DNA of 64,000 nt from Pseudomonadota bacterium. Lineage in GTDB: Bacteria > Pseudomonadota > Gammaproteobacteria > Burkholderiales > Gallionellaceae. The notes beneath the pieces were generated by a model that had not been told where the DNA came from, did no database searches, and worked only from the letters and a program-made list of their open reading frames with translations. Numbering within the stretch: the stretch's first letter is position 1; every line of letters starts with the position of its first letter. Where the stretch lies: positions 159,745 to 223,744 of the forward strand of contig JAJZUP010000004.1 in NCBI GenBank assembly GCA_021848465.1. The letters are read 5' to 3'. Below are positions 17,179 through 24,845 of this stretch, piece by piece. A program made the translations under genes and the position numbers.

Positions 17179-18510
17179 ATGATGAAACTTTCGATGATGG
17201 CAGTGGCAATTTTGGGCGTGATGGGAGTACAGGCGGAAGCGGGGGCGGCCGACTTGCTGGAGGTTTACCGGGCAGCGCAGGCCCAGGATCCAGTGATTGC
17301 CGCAGCGCAGGCGTCGCGCCAAGCCGGACAGGAGAAGCTGGTGCAGGGACGCGCGGCAATATTGCCCAGCGTGACACTGTCGGCCAACTCAACCTACAAC
17401 GACAACCAGATCCAGTTTCCCGGGGCGACGCGCCAGATGACCTACAATTCATCCGGCGCCGGGGTGACTTTGGTGCAGCCATTGTTCCGGCAGCAGAACT
17501 GGCTGGCCTATACCGAGTCCGAACTCCAGACCGGCATCTCCGATGCGCAATACCAGCAGGCACAGCAGGACCTGATCGTGCGCGTTGCCCAAGCTTATTT
17601 CGATGTGCTGGTTGCGCAGGATAGCGTGCAACTGGCCGAAGCCCAGAAACAGGCCATTGCCGAGCAACGCGAGCAGGCGCGCCGCAATTTCGAGGTGGGT
17701 ACGGCAACCATTACCGATACCTACGAGGCGCAAGCGCGTTATGACCTGACCGATGCACAGTTGATCGCCGCGCAGAGCAACCTGGAAATCAAACGGCGTG
17801 CATTGCAGCAGATCACCAACAGCGAGGTTGACGGCCTGAGGTCGCTGGAGTCTTCGCTGAAGCTGGAGGCTCCGCAGCCGGACGATGTCGCAAAATGGGT
17901 GGACGATGCGCAGCAGCACAACCTGCAAATCCTGATTGCGCGCGCGAGTGCGGAATTGGCCGACAAGGAGGTGGATCGCAACCGCGGCGGACATTACCCA
18001 ACGGTAGACCTGGTGGCGAACTATATCCAGAACTCCTCGAACGGCGGCGTGTTCAACGGTACCGGGTACGGCGCGGCCGATACCACCAGCAAATCGGTGG
18101 GCGTGCAGCTCAACATGCCGTTGTTCCAGGGCGGCGCGACACAATCCAAATGGCGCGAGGCGGAGGCCAACCGCGAGAAGGCCCAGCAGGATCTGGAAAA
18201 TGCCAAGCGCAATGTCACGGTGCAGGTACGTCAAGCCTATCTGGGCGTGGTCAACGGCATTTCGCAGGTGCAGGCATTGCAGCAGGCGCTGAAGTCCAGC
18301 ACGAGCCTGCTGGATGCCAGCAAACTCGGGCAGAAGGTGGGGGTGCGCACCAACCTGGATGTGCTGAATGCGCAACAGCAATTGTTCGCGACCCGCCGCG
18401 ACCTGTACCAGGCGCAGTACAACTACCTGCTCAGCGAGCTGCGCCTGAAGGCTGCCGTAGGCGGATTGGACGAGTCAGCCCTGTTACACGTCAACCAGGC
18501 TTTGCATTAA
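17179..18510 (+). CDS. TolC family outer-membrane efflux channel
   Basis: A 443-residue outer-membrane channel. The signal peptide (residues 1-24, ending AGAA) is followed by the TolC opening 'DLLEVYRAAQAQDPVIAAAQ'. The two repeated halves show 'GVTLVQPLFRQQNWLAYTES' and 'GVQLNMPLFQGGATQSKWRE', the paired strand-helix repeats of the family, and 'KVGVRTNLDVLNAQQQLF' is typical of true TolC types. It lies 25 nt after the RND gene with an AGGAGAG ribosome site and completes the tripartite efflux operon. Confidence 0.95.
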   Translation: MMKLSMMAVAILGVMGVQAEAGAADLLEVYRAAQAQDPVIAAAQASRQAGQEKLVQGRAAILPSVTLSANSTYNDNQIQFPGATRQMTYNSSGAGVTLVQPLFRQQNWLAYTESELQTGISDAQYQQAQQDLIVRVAQAYFDVLVAQDSVQLAEAQKQAIAEQREQARRNFEVGTATITDTYEAQARYDLTDAQLIAAQSNLEIKRRALQQITNSEVDGLRSLESSLKLEAPQPDDVAKWVDDAQQHNLQILIARASAELADKEVDRNRGGHYPTVDLVANYIQNSSNGGVFNGTGYGAADTTSKSVGVQLNMPLFQGGATQSKWREAEANREKAQQDLENAKRNVTVQVRQAYLGVVNGISQVQALQQALKSSTSLLDASKLGQKVGVRTNLDVLNAQQQLFATRRDLYQAQYNYLLSELRLKAAVGGLDESALLHVNQALH

Positions 18511-18608
18511 CCCCAGAGGGTCTGCCCACCTGTGCGTGTGGCAGGCCGCGAAAAAGCCGGAAATTTGCATGTTGCTTGGCTATTCAGAATGGGGGCGTAT
18601 TGCCGATA

Positions 18609-18660
18609 ATCCTGCTCATGAGGCGTCCCTGTAGGGGATGAGCGTGCTTATGGGCAGGAT
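18609..18660 (+). promoter_or_regulatory. Hairpin in the mipA-like leader overlapping a candidate ribosome site
   Basis: The arms ATCCTGCTCAT (18609-18619) and ATGGGCAGGAT (18650-18660) pair with one G-T wobble or mismatch. An inner TCCCT/AGGGA hairpin lies between them. The 3' arm contains AGGA, the only purine-rich stretch near the start codon at 18673, so translation could depend on opening the stem. There is no T-run, which argues against a terminator for the tolC operon. The rest of 18511-18672 shows no gene. Confidence 0.4.
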
Positions 18661-18672
18661 GATCTTTCGCTA

Positions 18673-19446
18673 ATGCAAACCGGGTACTCAAAACGAGGCG
18701 TGTGGTGGGTGTTGCTGGCTCCGTTATGTTGGGGCGTGGCAATGTCTGCGGCCGCCCGTGGCGGTGACTGGCAAGTCTCGCTCGGATCCGGCGTGGGTTA
18801 TGCGCCGCGTTACGAAGGGGCCGCAGAAAATCGCTTGTGGGTATTGCCCTTGCTGGATGTGAATTACAACAAGGGCGGTTTTTTTGTCGGCGTGGCACGC
18901 GGCATCGGCTTTAATTTCTCCGATTCAAAGTTTATTCAGTACGGTCTCCGCTCAACGCTGGGACAGGCGCGTAGCCAGGACGCCGACCCGCGCCTGTATG
19001 GCACGGGCAATATCGACTATTACCTTGAGGGCGGCGCTTTCCTGAATTTGCGCTTGTGGTTGTTGTCCCTGAATACCAGCGTGGCCAGCAGCGATTACGG
19101 CACCCATGGGGATTTCAGTTATAGCTTGGCGTTACCGCTTGGCGAGCGGGACCATTTTCGCATCGGCGGTGCCATGAGCTTTGGCGATCCGATGTATAAC
19201 CAGACTTATTTCGGGGTCACGGCGGGCCAAGCGCTGGCGTCGGGCAATGTGCTGACGCCTTATGTTGCGGCAGAAGGCAAAAAGAGTACGTCGGCGTCGG
19301 TGTCGTGGTCGCATAACCTCGACAAGCATTGGTTCTCAAGTACCGGGGTCACCTACAAACGGCTGGAGGGTAGCGCGCAATTCAGTCCGCTGACCCAGCG
19401 GACATCCATGCTGAGTGCGAATTTTCTCGTGGGCTACCGGTTTTAA
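18673..19446 (+). CDS. MipA/OmpV family outer-membrane protein
   Basis: A 257-residue predicted outer-membrane barrel. After a signal sequence ('WVLLAPLCWGVAMSAAARG', cleaved near residue 32) it opens with the family hallmark 'WQVSLGSGVGYAPRYEGAAE' and 'LWVLPLLDVNYNKGGFFVG', and ends in 'LSANFLVGYRF', a terminal Phe. In this family MipA scaffolds murein enzymes in E. coli and OmpV is a porin-like antigen elsewhere; which applies here is not clear. It follows tolC on the same strand but is separated by 162 nt with a hairpin, so it may be transcribed independently. Confidence 0.88.
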   Translation: MQTGYSKRGVWWVLLAPLCWGVAMSAAARGGDWQVSLGSGVGYAPRYEGAAENRLWVLPLLDVNYNKGGFFVGVARGIGFNFSDSKFIQYGLRSTLGQARSQDADPRLYGTGNIDYYLEGGAFLNLRLWLLSLNTSVASSDYGTHGDFSYSLALPLGERDHFRIGGAMSFGDPMYNQTYFGVTAGQALASGNVLTPYVAAEGKKSTSASVSWSHNLDKHWFSSTGVTYKRLEGSAQFSPLTQRTSMLSANFLVGYRF

Positions 19447-19475
19447 TCAGGGAGAAAAATGAGCGCCACCGTACC

Positions 19476-19772
19476 CTAGTTGTACTGGGTATCGTCGTCC
19501 GCGTAGCTGTCGTCGGTGTCACTGTCGTCGGCAGCGGTATTGTTCTGGGGGGTATTGCGCAGCGCGGTACGGTAGGTGCTAGGCGTTGCAGCCGTGTAGG
19601 CGGCCGCAGCATTGTCGTCTGGCAGCGATTGCAGGTACTGGACGCTGGACAGGTCGGCCGCGACAGTCGAACTATCCGATTCCAGCGTGTCCTGGTAGGA
19701 ACTGAAGCGGTCAATCGTGGCGCATCCATTGAGGCTGGAGAGAACCAGACCAATAACCAGCAGCTTTTTCAT
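19476..19772 (-). CDS. Small lipoprotein, Asp/Ser/Thr-rich
   Basis: A 98-residue lipoprotein. The ATG at 19772 is preceded by GGGAGGGAA and opens a signal peptide with lipobox 'LNGC' (Cys at about residue 17). The mature protein is low-complexity with an acidic tail ('DDSDTDDSYADDDTQYN') and ends convergently with the MipA-like gene. No family is recognised. It lies downstream of the larger lipoprotein gene on the same strand (103 nt gap) and may be expressed with it. Confidence 0.6.
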   Translation of the reverse strand: MKKLLVIGLVLSSLNGCATIDRFSSYQDTLESDSSTVAADLSSVQYLQSLPDDNAAAAYTAATPSTYRTALRNTPQNNTAADDSDTDDSYADDDTQYN

Positions 19773-19875
19773 ATTCCCTCCCATGCATGCGTACAAACAA
19801 GCAACTTTCAGTTACCGTTATCGGCATGTTTGCGGGAAGCTTTAGGGGGCTATGGGCAATTAATATAAACACGCC

Positions 19876-21183
19876 CTAACGGTTAAAACGGGCGTCAGGC
19901 AGGTAACCGATGCTGACAGTCTGGGCACCATTCAGCACGCTGGGCTGCTGGATGAGAGTCGCGGATAGCGGGGTCTGCAGGGTCACCGGGAAAGTGATGG
20001 GCTGGTCGCTCCATCCCATCCACAGGTATTCCGGCAGGAAGCGCACGAAGCGGTAATTTTCGCTGGGGTCGAGACTTTGCTTGAGTTCGGAGGTGCTGTC
20101 TTCGTAACCGTCCTGGGTGATTTCCCAGCCTTTTTTCAGGCTGGCTCCGATCAGTGCCACGCCAGCCGCAGCAACATCGCCGGAGTTTCCCTTGGCGCCG
20201 AGGTAAAGGATGCCGGCCCCCAGCGCAGTCCCCCCCACCGCGATGCCGAATCCCAATCCGGTCGATGCTGTGATCTTGGCGGTTGCAATGGCGCTGCTGA
20301 TGGCGGCATTGCCGCCGTAGGCCGAATCCAGAATCACTTCATGCAGTTCGCTTTCGCGCGCCACGTGGCGCGCGTACCAGTTACTGGCGTCCGGGCTGAG
20401 ATGCGCTGCGATTTGCTTGCCGCTGCGGTCTGAAATTGTGAGCGGGCTTTTCTGGCCGCGTAACCTGAAGATCACCTTGCGCTCGGAACGTAGCGGATTC
20501 AGCGTCATTTCCGGCGCCCATTCCACGTCCGGCCCGGGACCGCCCAATACGATAAAAAGGTGTGCCGGCGCAAATTCGTGATTCGCCAACTCCTTTGCCC
20601 AGGCCAGGCTGTTGTCCAGTGCCCAGGCGGCGCGCAAGTCAACGCGGGCTTCTTGCCAGTCACCGCACATGGTCCAGAGGTCGGCCAGGAACAGGCGCAT
20701 GGCGGGGTCGTCGAAATGACCGTTCGGACTCCACGGCAATGACAGCAGGCTGCCGGCAATGCGCGCTTCGACACAGGCGTTTTCATTGTCCCCCTTGAGC
20801 GCATAGCCCCAGCCCAGCAGGAAATGCAGCCAGATGACCTCATGCTCTGAAGCGTAATAGTCCTCAGGGGTTTGCAGGTAAAAGAAGGTCTTGGCTTCGC
20901 GCGATACGTGGTAACGGACGCGGTCTTCCAGCGCCTTGGCTTGCAGTTGCAAGGAGGCGATGTCGGCCTTTCCCTGTATCAAGCCAAGGTAGGTATGCTC
21001 CATGGTGGTGATGAACGTGCCCCGCTCGGCGCGCTTGGGCAGGTCAAGCCGGGCGTCATTGACCTCGCCGCGCATGAGGTCGGTTTGGCTGCGCTGGTAG
21101 TCGTGTTTGGTGAGCAAGCTGGTTTCGCTGCAGGCCGACAGCGCGAGTGCAAAAACAAGGATAAGGAAGAGACGCAGGCTCAT
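19876..21183 (-). CDS. COG3014-like lipoprotein
   Basis: A 435-residue lipoprotein with lipobox 'LSAC' (Cys at residue 18). The N-terminal half is helical and TPR-like, with 'LHFLLGWGYALKGDNENACV' and 'RLFLADLWTMCGDWQEARVD'. The middle has 'HLFIVLGGPGPDVEWAPEMT', and the C-terminal half carries a hydrophobic Gly/Ala segment ('GLGFGIAVGGTALGAGILYL') before a beta-rich end. This layout matches the uncharacterised COG3014 group, but no LpoB-type partner lies beside it here. Function unknown; cell-envelope location is well supported by the lipobox. Confidence 0.7.
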   Translation of the reverse strand: MSLRLFLILVFALALSACSETSLLTKHDYQRSQTDLMRGEVNDARLDLPKRAERGTFITTMEHTYLGLIQGKADIASLQLQAKALEDRVRYHVSREAKTFFYLQTPEDYYASEHEVIWLHFLLGWGYALKGDNENACVEARIAGSLLSLPWSPNGHFDDPAMRLFLADLWTMCGDWQEARVDLRAAWALDNSLAWAKELANHEFAPAHLFIVLGGPGPDVEWAPEMTLNPLRSERKVIFRLRGQKSPLTISDRSGKQIAAHLSPDASNWYARHVARESELHEVILDSAYGGNAAISSAIATAKITASTGLGFGIAVGGTALGAGILYLGAKGNSGDVAAAGVALIGASLKKGWEITQDGYEDSTSELKQSLDPSENYRFVRFLPEYLWMGWSDQPITFPVTLQTPLSATLIQQPSVLNGAQTVSIGYLPDARFNR

Positions 21184-21291
21184 GGATAAATTAGGGGACG
21201 AAGTGCACCGCAGGTTTTACGCGAATATCTTCAATGTCGTCAAGGCCGGTGACTGCAGCATGAGCGGGGCATGTGAGATTCCATTACAATT

Positions 21292-21981
21292 ATGAGTATG
21301 TCTGAATTTTACGCTTTAGTTCCCGCAGCAGGTTCCGGTTCGCGCATGGGTAGCGAATTGCCCAAGCAATACCTCGAATTGGCAGGGCATCCGATGATTT
21401 ATCACGCATTGACGACCTTGTGCGCTTCGGCGCACATCAGCACTGTGTTTGTGGTGCTGGCACCCGACGATGAGCATTTCAAGCGCTATGACTGGTCACA
21501 CTGTGCGGGCAAGCTGGAGCCGCTGTATTGCGGCGGGCAAACCCGCGCCGAAAGCGTCGCCAATGGTCTGCTGGCATCGGAGCTGGAGCCAGACGACTGG
21601 GTGCTGGTGCATGATGCGGCGCGCCCTTGCCTGACCCAGGCGCATCTGGACAAGCTGGTTGATGAGCTGCGTGATGACGAGGTCGGCGGCATCCTGGCGG
21701 TGCCGGTGGCGGATACGTTGAAACGTGCCGATGCCAGGCAGCGGATTGCCTGCACCGAAAGTCGCGAAAAATTATGGCAGGCGCAGACGCCGCAGATGTT
21801 CCGCGCTGGGGTGTTGGCGGAAGCGCTGCAGCAATGCCGCAATGTGACGGATGAGGCATCGGCAGTCGAGGCGCTGGGGTTTTCACCCAAGCTGGTGGCG
21901 GGCGACTCGACCAATTTCAAGGTGACCTACCCGCAGGACATCCGCTTAGCGGAATTGCTGTTAGAAGCGAAAAACAATTAG
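21292..21981 (+). CDS. ispD: 2-C-methyl-D-erythritol 4-phosphate cytidylyltransferase
   Basis: Third step of the MEP isoprenoid pathway: CTP plus MEP gives CDP-ME. The 229-residue length is normal. The nucleotidyl-transfer motif is '[20 protein letters not shown]' (residues 10-29, with the catalytic Arg and Lys), followed by '[12 protein letters not shown]' and '[11 protein letters not shown]'. The start is ATG at 21292 or 21298. ispF follows, the common ispDF pair, but here 81 nt apart with a repeat hairpin between them. Confidence 0.96.
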   Translation: MSMSEFYALVPAAGSGSRMGSELPKQYLELAGHPMIYHALTTLCASAHISTVFVVLAPDDEHFKRYDWSHCAGKLEPLYCGGQTRAESVANGLLASELEPDDWVLVHDAARPCLTQAHLDKLVDELRDDEVGGILAVPVADTLKRADARQRIACTESREKLWQAQTPQMFRAGVLAEALQQCRNVTDEASAVEALGFSPKLVAGDSTNFKVTYPQDIRLAELLLEAKNN

Positions 21982-22031
21982 CCACAGAAGACACAGAGAA
22001 AACCCGTCTACCTCTCTGTGCCCTCTGTGGC
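21981..22031. repeat. CCACAGAG-type inverted repeat between ispD and ispF
   Basis: GCCACAGAAGACACAGAG (from 21981) faces CTCTGTGCCCTCTGTGGC (to 22031). The arms pair as an imperfect stem of about 19 bp around a short loop. A related element lies before thiL (38053-38140). It could form an intercistronic RNA hairpin in the ispDF transcript. Confidence 0.75.
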
Positions 22032-22062
22032 AAAAGATTTTGTATTTGATCGAGAGAGAATT

Positions 22063-22533
22063 ATGAGAATCGGACAGGGTTTCGATGTCCACCAACTGGT
22101 GGAAGGCCGCAAGCTGATCATCGGCGGTGTGGACATTCCGTATGGAAAAGGCCTGCTCGGGCACTCCGATGCCGACGTGTTGCTGCATGCGATTTGCGAT
22201 GCGCTGCTTGGCGCTGCCGCACTCGGCGATATCGGCAAACATTTTGCCGATACGGATGCGAAATACAAGGACATCGACAGTCGCATCCTGTTGCGCGATG
22301 TGGCGCAGAAAATCCGGGCGGCCGGGTACCGCGTCGGCAATGTGGATGCCACCATCATTGCCCAGGCCCCGAAAATGGCGCCGCATATTCCGCAAATGGC
22401 CGCGAACATTGCCGCCGATCTCGGCATTGAATTGAATGCGGTTAATGTGAAGGCCACGACGACCGAGCATCTCGGTTATGCCGGTCGCGGCGAAGGCATC
22501 GGCGCACAAGCCATCGCGTTGCTGTTGCGGTGA
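22063..22533 (+). CDS. ispF: 2-C-methyl-D-erythritol 2,4-cyclodiphosphate synthase
   Basis: Cyclises CDP-ME-2-phosphate to MEcPP in the MEP pathway. The 156-residue length is normal. The N-terminus '[20 protein letters not shown]' supplies metal-binding Asp and His, and '[20 protein letters not shown]' is the family signature with the third metal His. '[19 protein letters not shown]' closes the active site. The ATG at 22063 has a purine-rich site (GAGAGAGAA) just upstream; an upstream in-frame start would lie inside the repeat. Confidence 0.97.
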   Translation: MRIGQGFDVHQLVEGRKLIIGGVDIPYGKGLLGHSDADVLLHAICDALLGAAALGDIGKHFADTDAKYKDIDSRILLRDVAQKIRAAGYRVGNVDATIIAQAPKMAPHIPQMAANIAADLGIELNAVNVKATTTEHLGYAGRGEGIGAQAIALLLR

Positions 22534-22560
22534 TGTGGTGCGTTCCTGCTGCTTCTTTCG

Positions 22561-23232
22561 ATGAATATACTCGCGCTTGAAACCTCCACCGAATACTGCT
22601 CTGTTGCGCTTTGGCGAAACGGAGTAGTGCATGCGCGCTGCGAACTGGCCGGGCAAAAACACTCCGAAATGCTGATGGGCATGGTGGATGCCTTGCTCCA
22701 TGAGGCGGACTGCGGTCTGCATGAGGTGGACGGGATCGCGTTCGGCAAAGGGCCGGGTTCGTTTACCGGCGTGCGCATTGCCAGCGGCGTTGCGCAAGGT
22801 TTGGCGCTTGGTTTGCAACGCGAGATCGTCGGAGTGTGTACATTGTTGGCTTTGGCGCAGGCTTCCGGCAAGCAGCGGGTGCTGGCCGTGCTGGATGCGC
22901 GTATGAGTGAGCTATACCTGGCGGCCTACGAGTTGCGCGAAGGCGAATGGCAAGAATCGATAGCGCCTTGCCTGTGTAACGCAGAGCATGCACCTATGCT
23001 GGTCGGAGCCGGCTGGCATGGGGTGGGGAGCGGTTTTGCGGTTGCCGGGGAGGCCTTGCAAACACGTTACGCCGGGTTGCTCGACAGTGTCGATGCGGGC
23101 GCCGTTCCGCAAGCTGCGGCGGTTGCCGCACTGGCGGTGACTGAATTTGCCGGTGGCCGTGCACTGGATGCGGCCCAGGCCTTGCCGTTATACCTGCGCG
23201 ACAAGGTTGCGTTGAAAACCTGTGAGCGATAG
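22561..23232 (+). CDS. tsaB: tRNA threonylcarbamoyladenosine biosynthesis protein TsaB
   Basis: A 223-residue ASKHA-fold protein that partners TsaD and TsaE to make the t6A modification at position 37 of ANN-decoding tRNAs. The N-terminus 'MNILALETSTEYCSVALWRN' is diagnostic, with 'GQKHSEMLMGMVDALL' and 'FGKGPGSFTGVRIASGVAQG' next. It overlaps rimI by 11 nt, the usual tsaB-rimI arrangement. Length and motifs are complete. Confidence 0.95.
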   Translation: MNILALETSTEYCSVALWRNGVVHARCELAGQKHSEMLMGMVDALLHEADCGLHEVDGIAFGKGPGSFTGVRIASGVAQGLALGLQREIVGVCTLLALAQASGKQRVLAVLDARMSELYLAAYELREGEWQESIAPCLCNAEHAPMLVGAGWHGVGSGFAVAGEALQTRYAGLLDSVDAGAVPQAAAVAALAVTEFAGGRALDAAQALPLYLRDKVALKTCER

Positions 23233-23683
23233 AGCGTACGGCATGATCCTGCGCGACATGACGGCAGGCGATATCGAAGTGGTGCTGGGCATCGAGCAGC
23301 AGGTGCATGCGCACCCCTGGACACGCGGCAATTTTACCGACGCGCTGCAAAGCGGTTATGTCTGCAAGGTTGCCGAGGCGGAAGGGGGCTTGATCATCGG
23401 CTATGCGGTGCTGATGTCCGGCGTGGATGAGGCAGAGCTGCTGGATATCGGGATCGCGGCGCAGCAGCAGCGCCGCGGTTATGGGCGCAAGCTGCTGGAA
23501 GCCATGCTGGCGCTTGCGCTGGAATTGGGCAAGTCGCGCGTGGTGCTGGAGGTCAGGGCGTCCAATACTGCGGCGATCGGGCTGTACCAAGAGTGCGGAT
23601 TTGTGCAAATAGGCTTGCGGCGCGGTTATTATCCGGCTGCAGGCAAAAGAGAAGATGCGATCTTGATGGGGCGGGAACTTTGA
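23222..23683 (+). CDS. rimI: Ribosomal protein S18 alanine N-acetyltransferase
   Basis: A 153-residue GNAT enzyme that acetylates the N-terminal Ala of ribosomal protein S18. Motif A is 'IGIAAQQQRRGYGRKLLEAM' with the CoA loop QRRGYG, and the C-terminal part has 'VRASNTAAIGLYQECGFVQI' and 'YYPAAGKREDAILM', both typical of RimI. The GTG at 23222 overlaps tsaB; an ATG at 23243 is an alternative start. The stop overlaps the udg start by 4 nt. Confidence 0.92.
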   Translation: MSDRAYGMILRDMTAGDIEVVLGIEQQVHAHPWTRGNFTDALQSGYVCKVAEAEGGLIIGYAVLMSGVDEAELLDIGIAAQQQRRGYGRKLLEAMLALALELGKSRVVLEVRASNTAAIGLYQECGFVQIGLRRGYYPAAGKREDAILMGREL

Positions 23684-24573
23684 ATATCCGGGACGAAGCA
23701 GTATTGCGCGAGTTTAACCTGTATCCGTTATGGGTGCGGCGCGACGTGCCGGCGCCAGCACAGCCCGAAGCGACCGTGAACGTAGGAGCGGCTTCAGCCG
23801 CGAATTCTGAGGGGCCCCCGGAAGTAGCAATCGCGGCTGAAGGCGCTCCTACGAAAGGTGAAAACCATAGGAGCGAGCTGGCTGCGGATACGTCCGGCGT
23901 TACTGAGGATCGCGAAACCACAATGGTCGCCCCTCCCGAGCCTGTCGAAGCCATTACTCCAGGCACCTTATCACCCATCGCGGCTAAAGCCGCTCCTACG
24001 GAAGGTGGAGGATTAGGCTGGGCGGAATTGAAGGCGCGCGTGAAGGACTGCAATGCCTGTAAGTTGCGTGCCGGTTGTACCCAGACTGTATTCGGCGTGG
24101 GCGACGAAAAAGCCGAATGGCTGTTTGTGGGCGAGGGCCCGGGTGCGGACGAGGATGTGCGCGGTGAGCCGTTCGTGGGGCAGGCCGGCAAGCTGCTTGA
24201 CAGCATGCTGGGCTCAATCAAATTGAAGCGCGGCAACAATGTGTATATCGCAAACATCGTCAAATGCCGACCGCCGAATAACCGTACCCCCGAGCCGGAT
24301 GAAGTGGCCTCCTGTTTGCCTTATTTGCAGCGGCAGATTGCGCTGATCAAACCCAAGCTGATCGTGGCGCTCGGCCGAACTGCGGCGTCGGCCCTGCTGG
24401 GTAGCGATGCCCCGCTGGGTTCATTGCGCGGACGCATCCATGATTATCACGGAACGCCTTTGATCGTGACCTACCATCCAGCCTATTTGCTGCGCAGCCC
24501 GGCTGAAAAAGCCAAGGCATGGCAGGATTTATGTCTGGCAGTGCAACAGTTTGGGCCTGCAGGAAACCCTTGA
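23680..24573 (+). CDS. Type-4 (Fe-S) uracil-DNA glycosylase with repeat-derived linker
   Basis: Removes uracil from DNA. The 297-residue catalytic core lies in the C-terminal two thirds: 'CNACKLRAGC' and two later cysteines ('VKCRPPNN', 'VASCLPYL') supply the 4Fe-4S ligands. 'VGEGPGADEDVRGEPFVGQA' is the uracil-pocket motif and 'VTYHPAYLLR' the C-terminal His motif. The start is TTG at 23680 (TTGA overlap with rimI), giving 'NIRDEAVLREFNLYPLWVRR', the conserved beta-proteobacterial N-terminus. Residues about 34-108 ('VGAASAANS', 'IAAKAAPTEG') are encoded by REP-type repeats that remain in frame, forming a low-complexity linker between the N-terminal segment and the catalytic domain. Confidence 0.92.
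   Translation: MNIRDEAVLREFNLYPLWVRRDVPAPAQPEATVNVGAASAANSEGPPEVAIAAEGAPTKGENHRSELAADTSGVTEDRETTMVAPPEPVEAITPGTLSPIAAKAAPTEGGGLGWAELKARVKDCNACKLRAGCTQTVFGVGDEKAEWLFVGEGPGADEDVRGEPFVGQAGKLLDSMLGSIKLKRGNNVYIANIVKCRPPNNRTPEPDEVASCLPYLQRQIALIKPKLIVALGRTAASALLGSDAPLGSLRGRIHDYHGTPLIVTYHPAYLLRSPAEKAKAWQDLCLAVQQFGPAGNP
23781..24000. repeat. REP-type repeats inside the uracil-DNA glycosylase gene
   Basis: A 23-bp arm at 23781-23803 (CGTAGGAGCGGCTTCAGCCG...) pairs with 23831-23853 with one mismatch, and a third related arm lies at 23978-24000. A partial TAGGAGCGAGCTGGCTGCGG copy lies at about 23869-23888. Between them, CTCCCGAGCCTGTCGAAG (about 23931-23948) resembles another common bacterial repeat. 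All of this is translated in frame as part of the glycosylase. The same unit recurs at 24584-24659 and 32213-32459. Confidence 0.88.
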
Positions 24574-24583
24574 TATCAACCCG

Positions 24584-24659
24584 CTTGTGGGAGCGGCTTC
24601 AGCCGCGAAAGCGCCTTGTACACCCCTCAGCCCTTCGCGGCTAAAGCCGCTCCCACAAG
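24584..24659. repeat. REP pair downstream of the glycosylase gene
   Basis: The arm at 24584-24611 (CTTGTGGGAGCGGCTTCAGC...) faces a near-perfect complement at 24633-24659. Together they would form a hairpin of about 27 bp beginning 11 nt after the glycosylase stop. It may stabilise or end that transcript. The spacer continues to the cyc2 promoter at 24747. Confidence 0.85.
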
Positions 24660-24713
24660 ACCCGCTTCCACAAGACCCGGTCTCGCCCCTGCGTCCACTG
24701 CTCAAAATCGATT

Positions 24714-24729
24714 GTTGCAAATTTGCAAC
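24714..24729. promoter_or_regulatory. 16-bp perfect palindrome upstream of the first cyc2 gene
   Basis: GTTGCAAATTTGCAAC is a perfect palindrome whose right edge is 17 bp before the -35 box of the cyc2 promoter. The position suits an activator or repressor site. The half-site ATTGTTGCA recurs upstream of the second cyc2 gene (28424-28432), which makes it a candidate site for the response regulator encoded between the two genes. Confidence 0.55.
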
Positions 24730-24746
24730 ATTTGCCCGTTAAACTT

Positions 24747-24775
24747 TTGACACATTCTTAACGCATCCGTATTGT
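24747..24775 (+). promoter_or_regulatory. Sigma-70 promoter of the first cyc2 gene
   Basis: TTGACA at 24747-24752, a 17-bp spacer, and TATTGT at 24770-24775. The start of transcription would fall near 24782, giving a leader of about 64 nt. The -35 is a perfect consensus, which fits a strongly expressed gene. Confidence 0.75.
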
Positions 24776-24845
24776 GCGCGTCCATAGTCGTAAGGGGATC
24801 TCGGCTATAGCTGTAATTCACTAACTTTTTCCTCGAGGAGAAACA

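Noticed and set aside
18511..18608. Small gene between tolC and the MipA-like gene
   Set aside because: No frame with a ribosome site or coding-like composition is seen.
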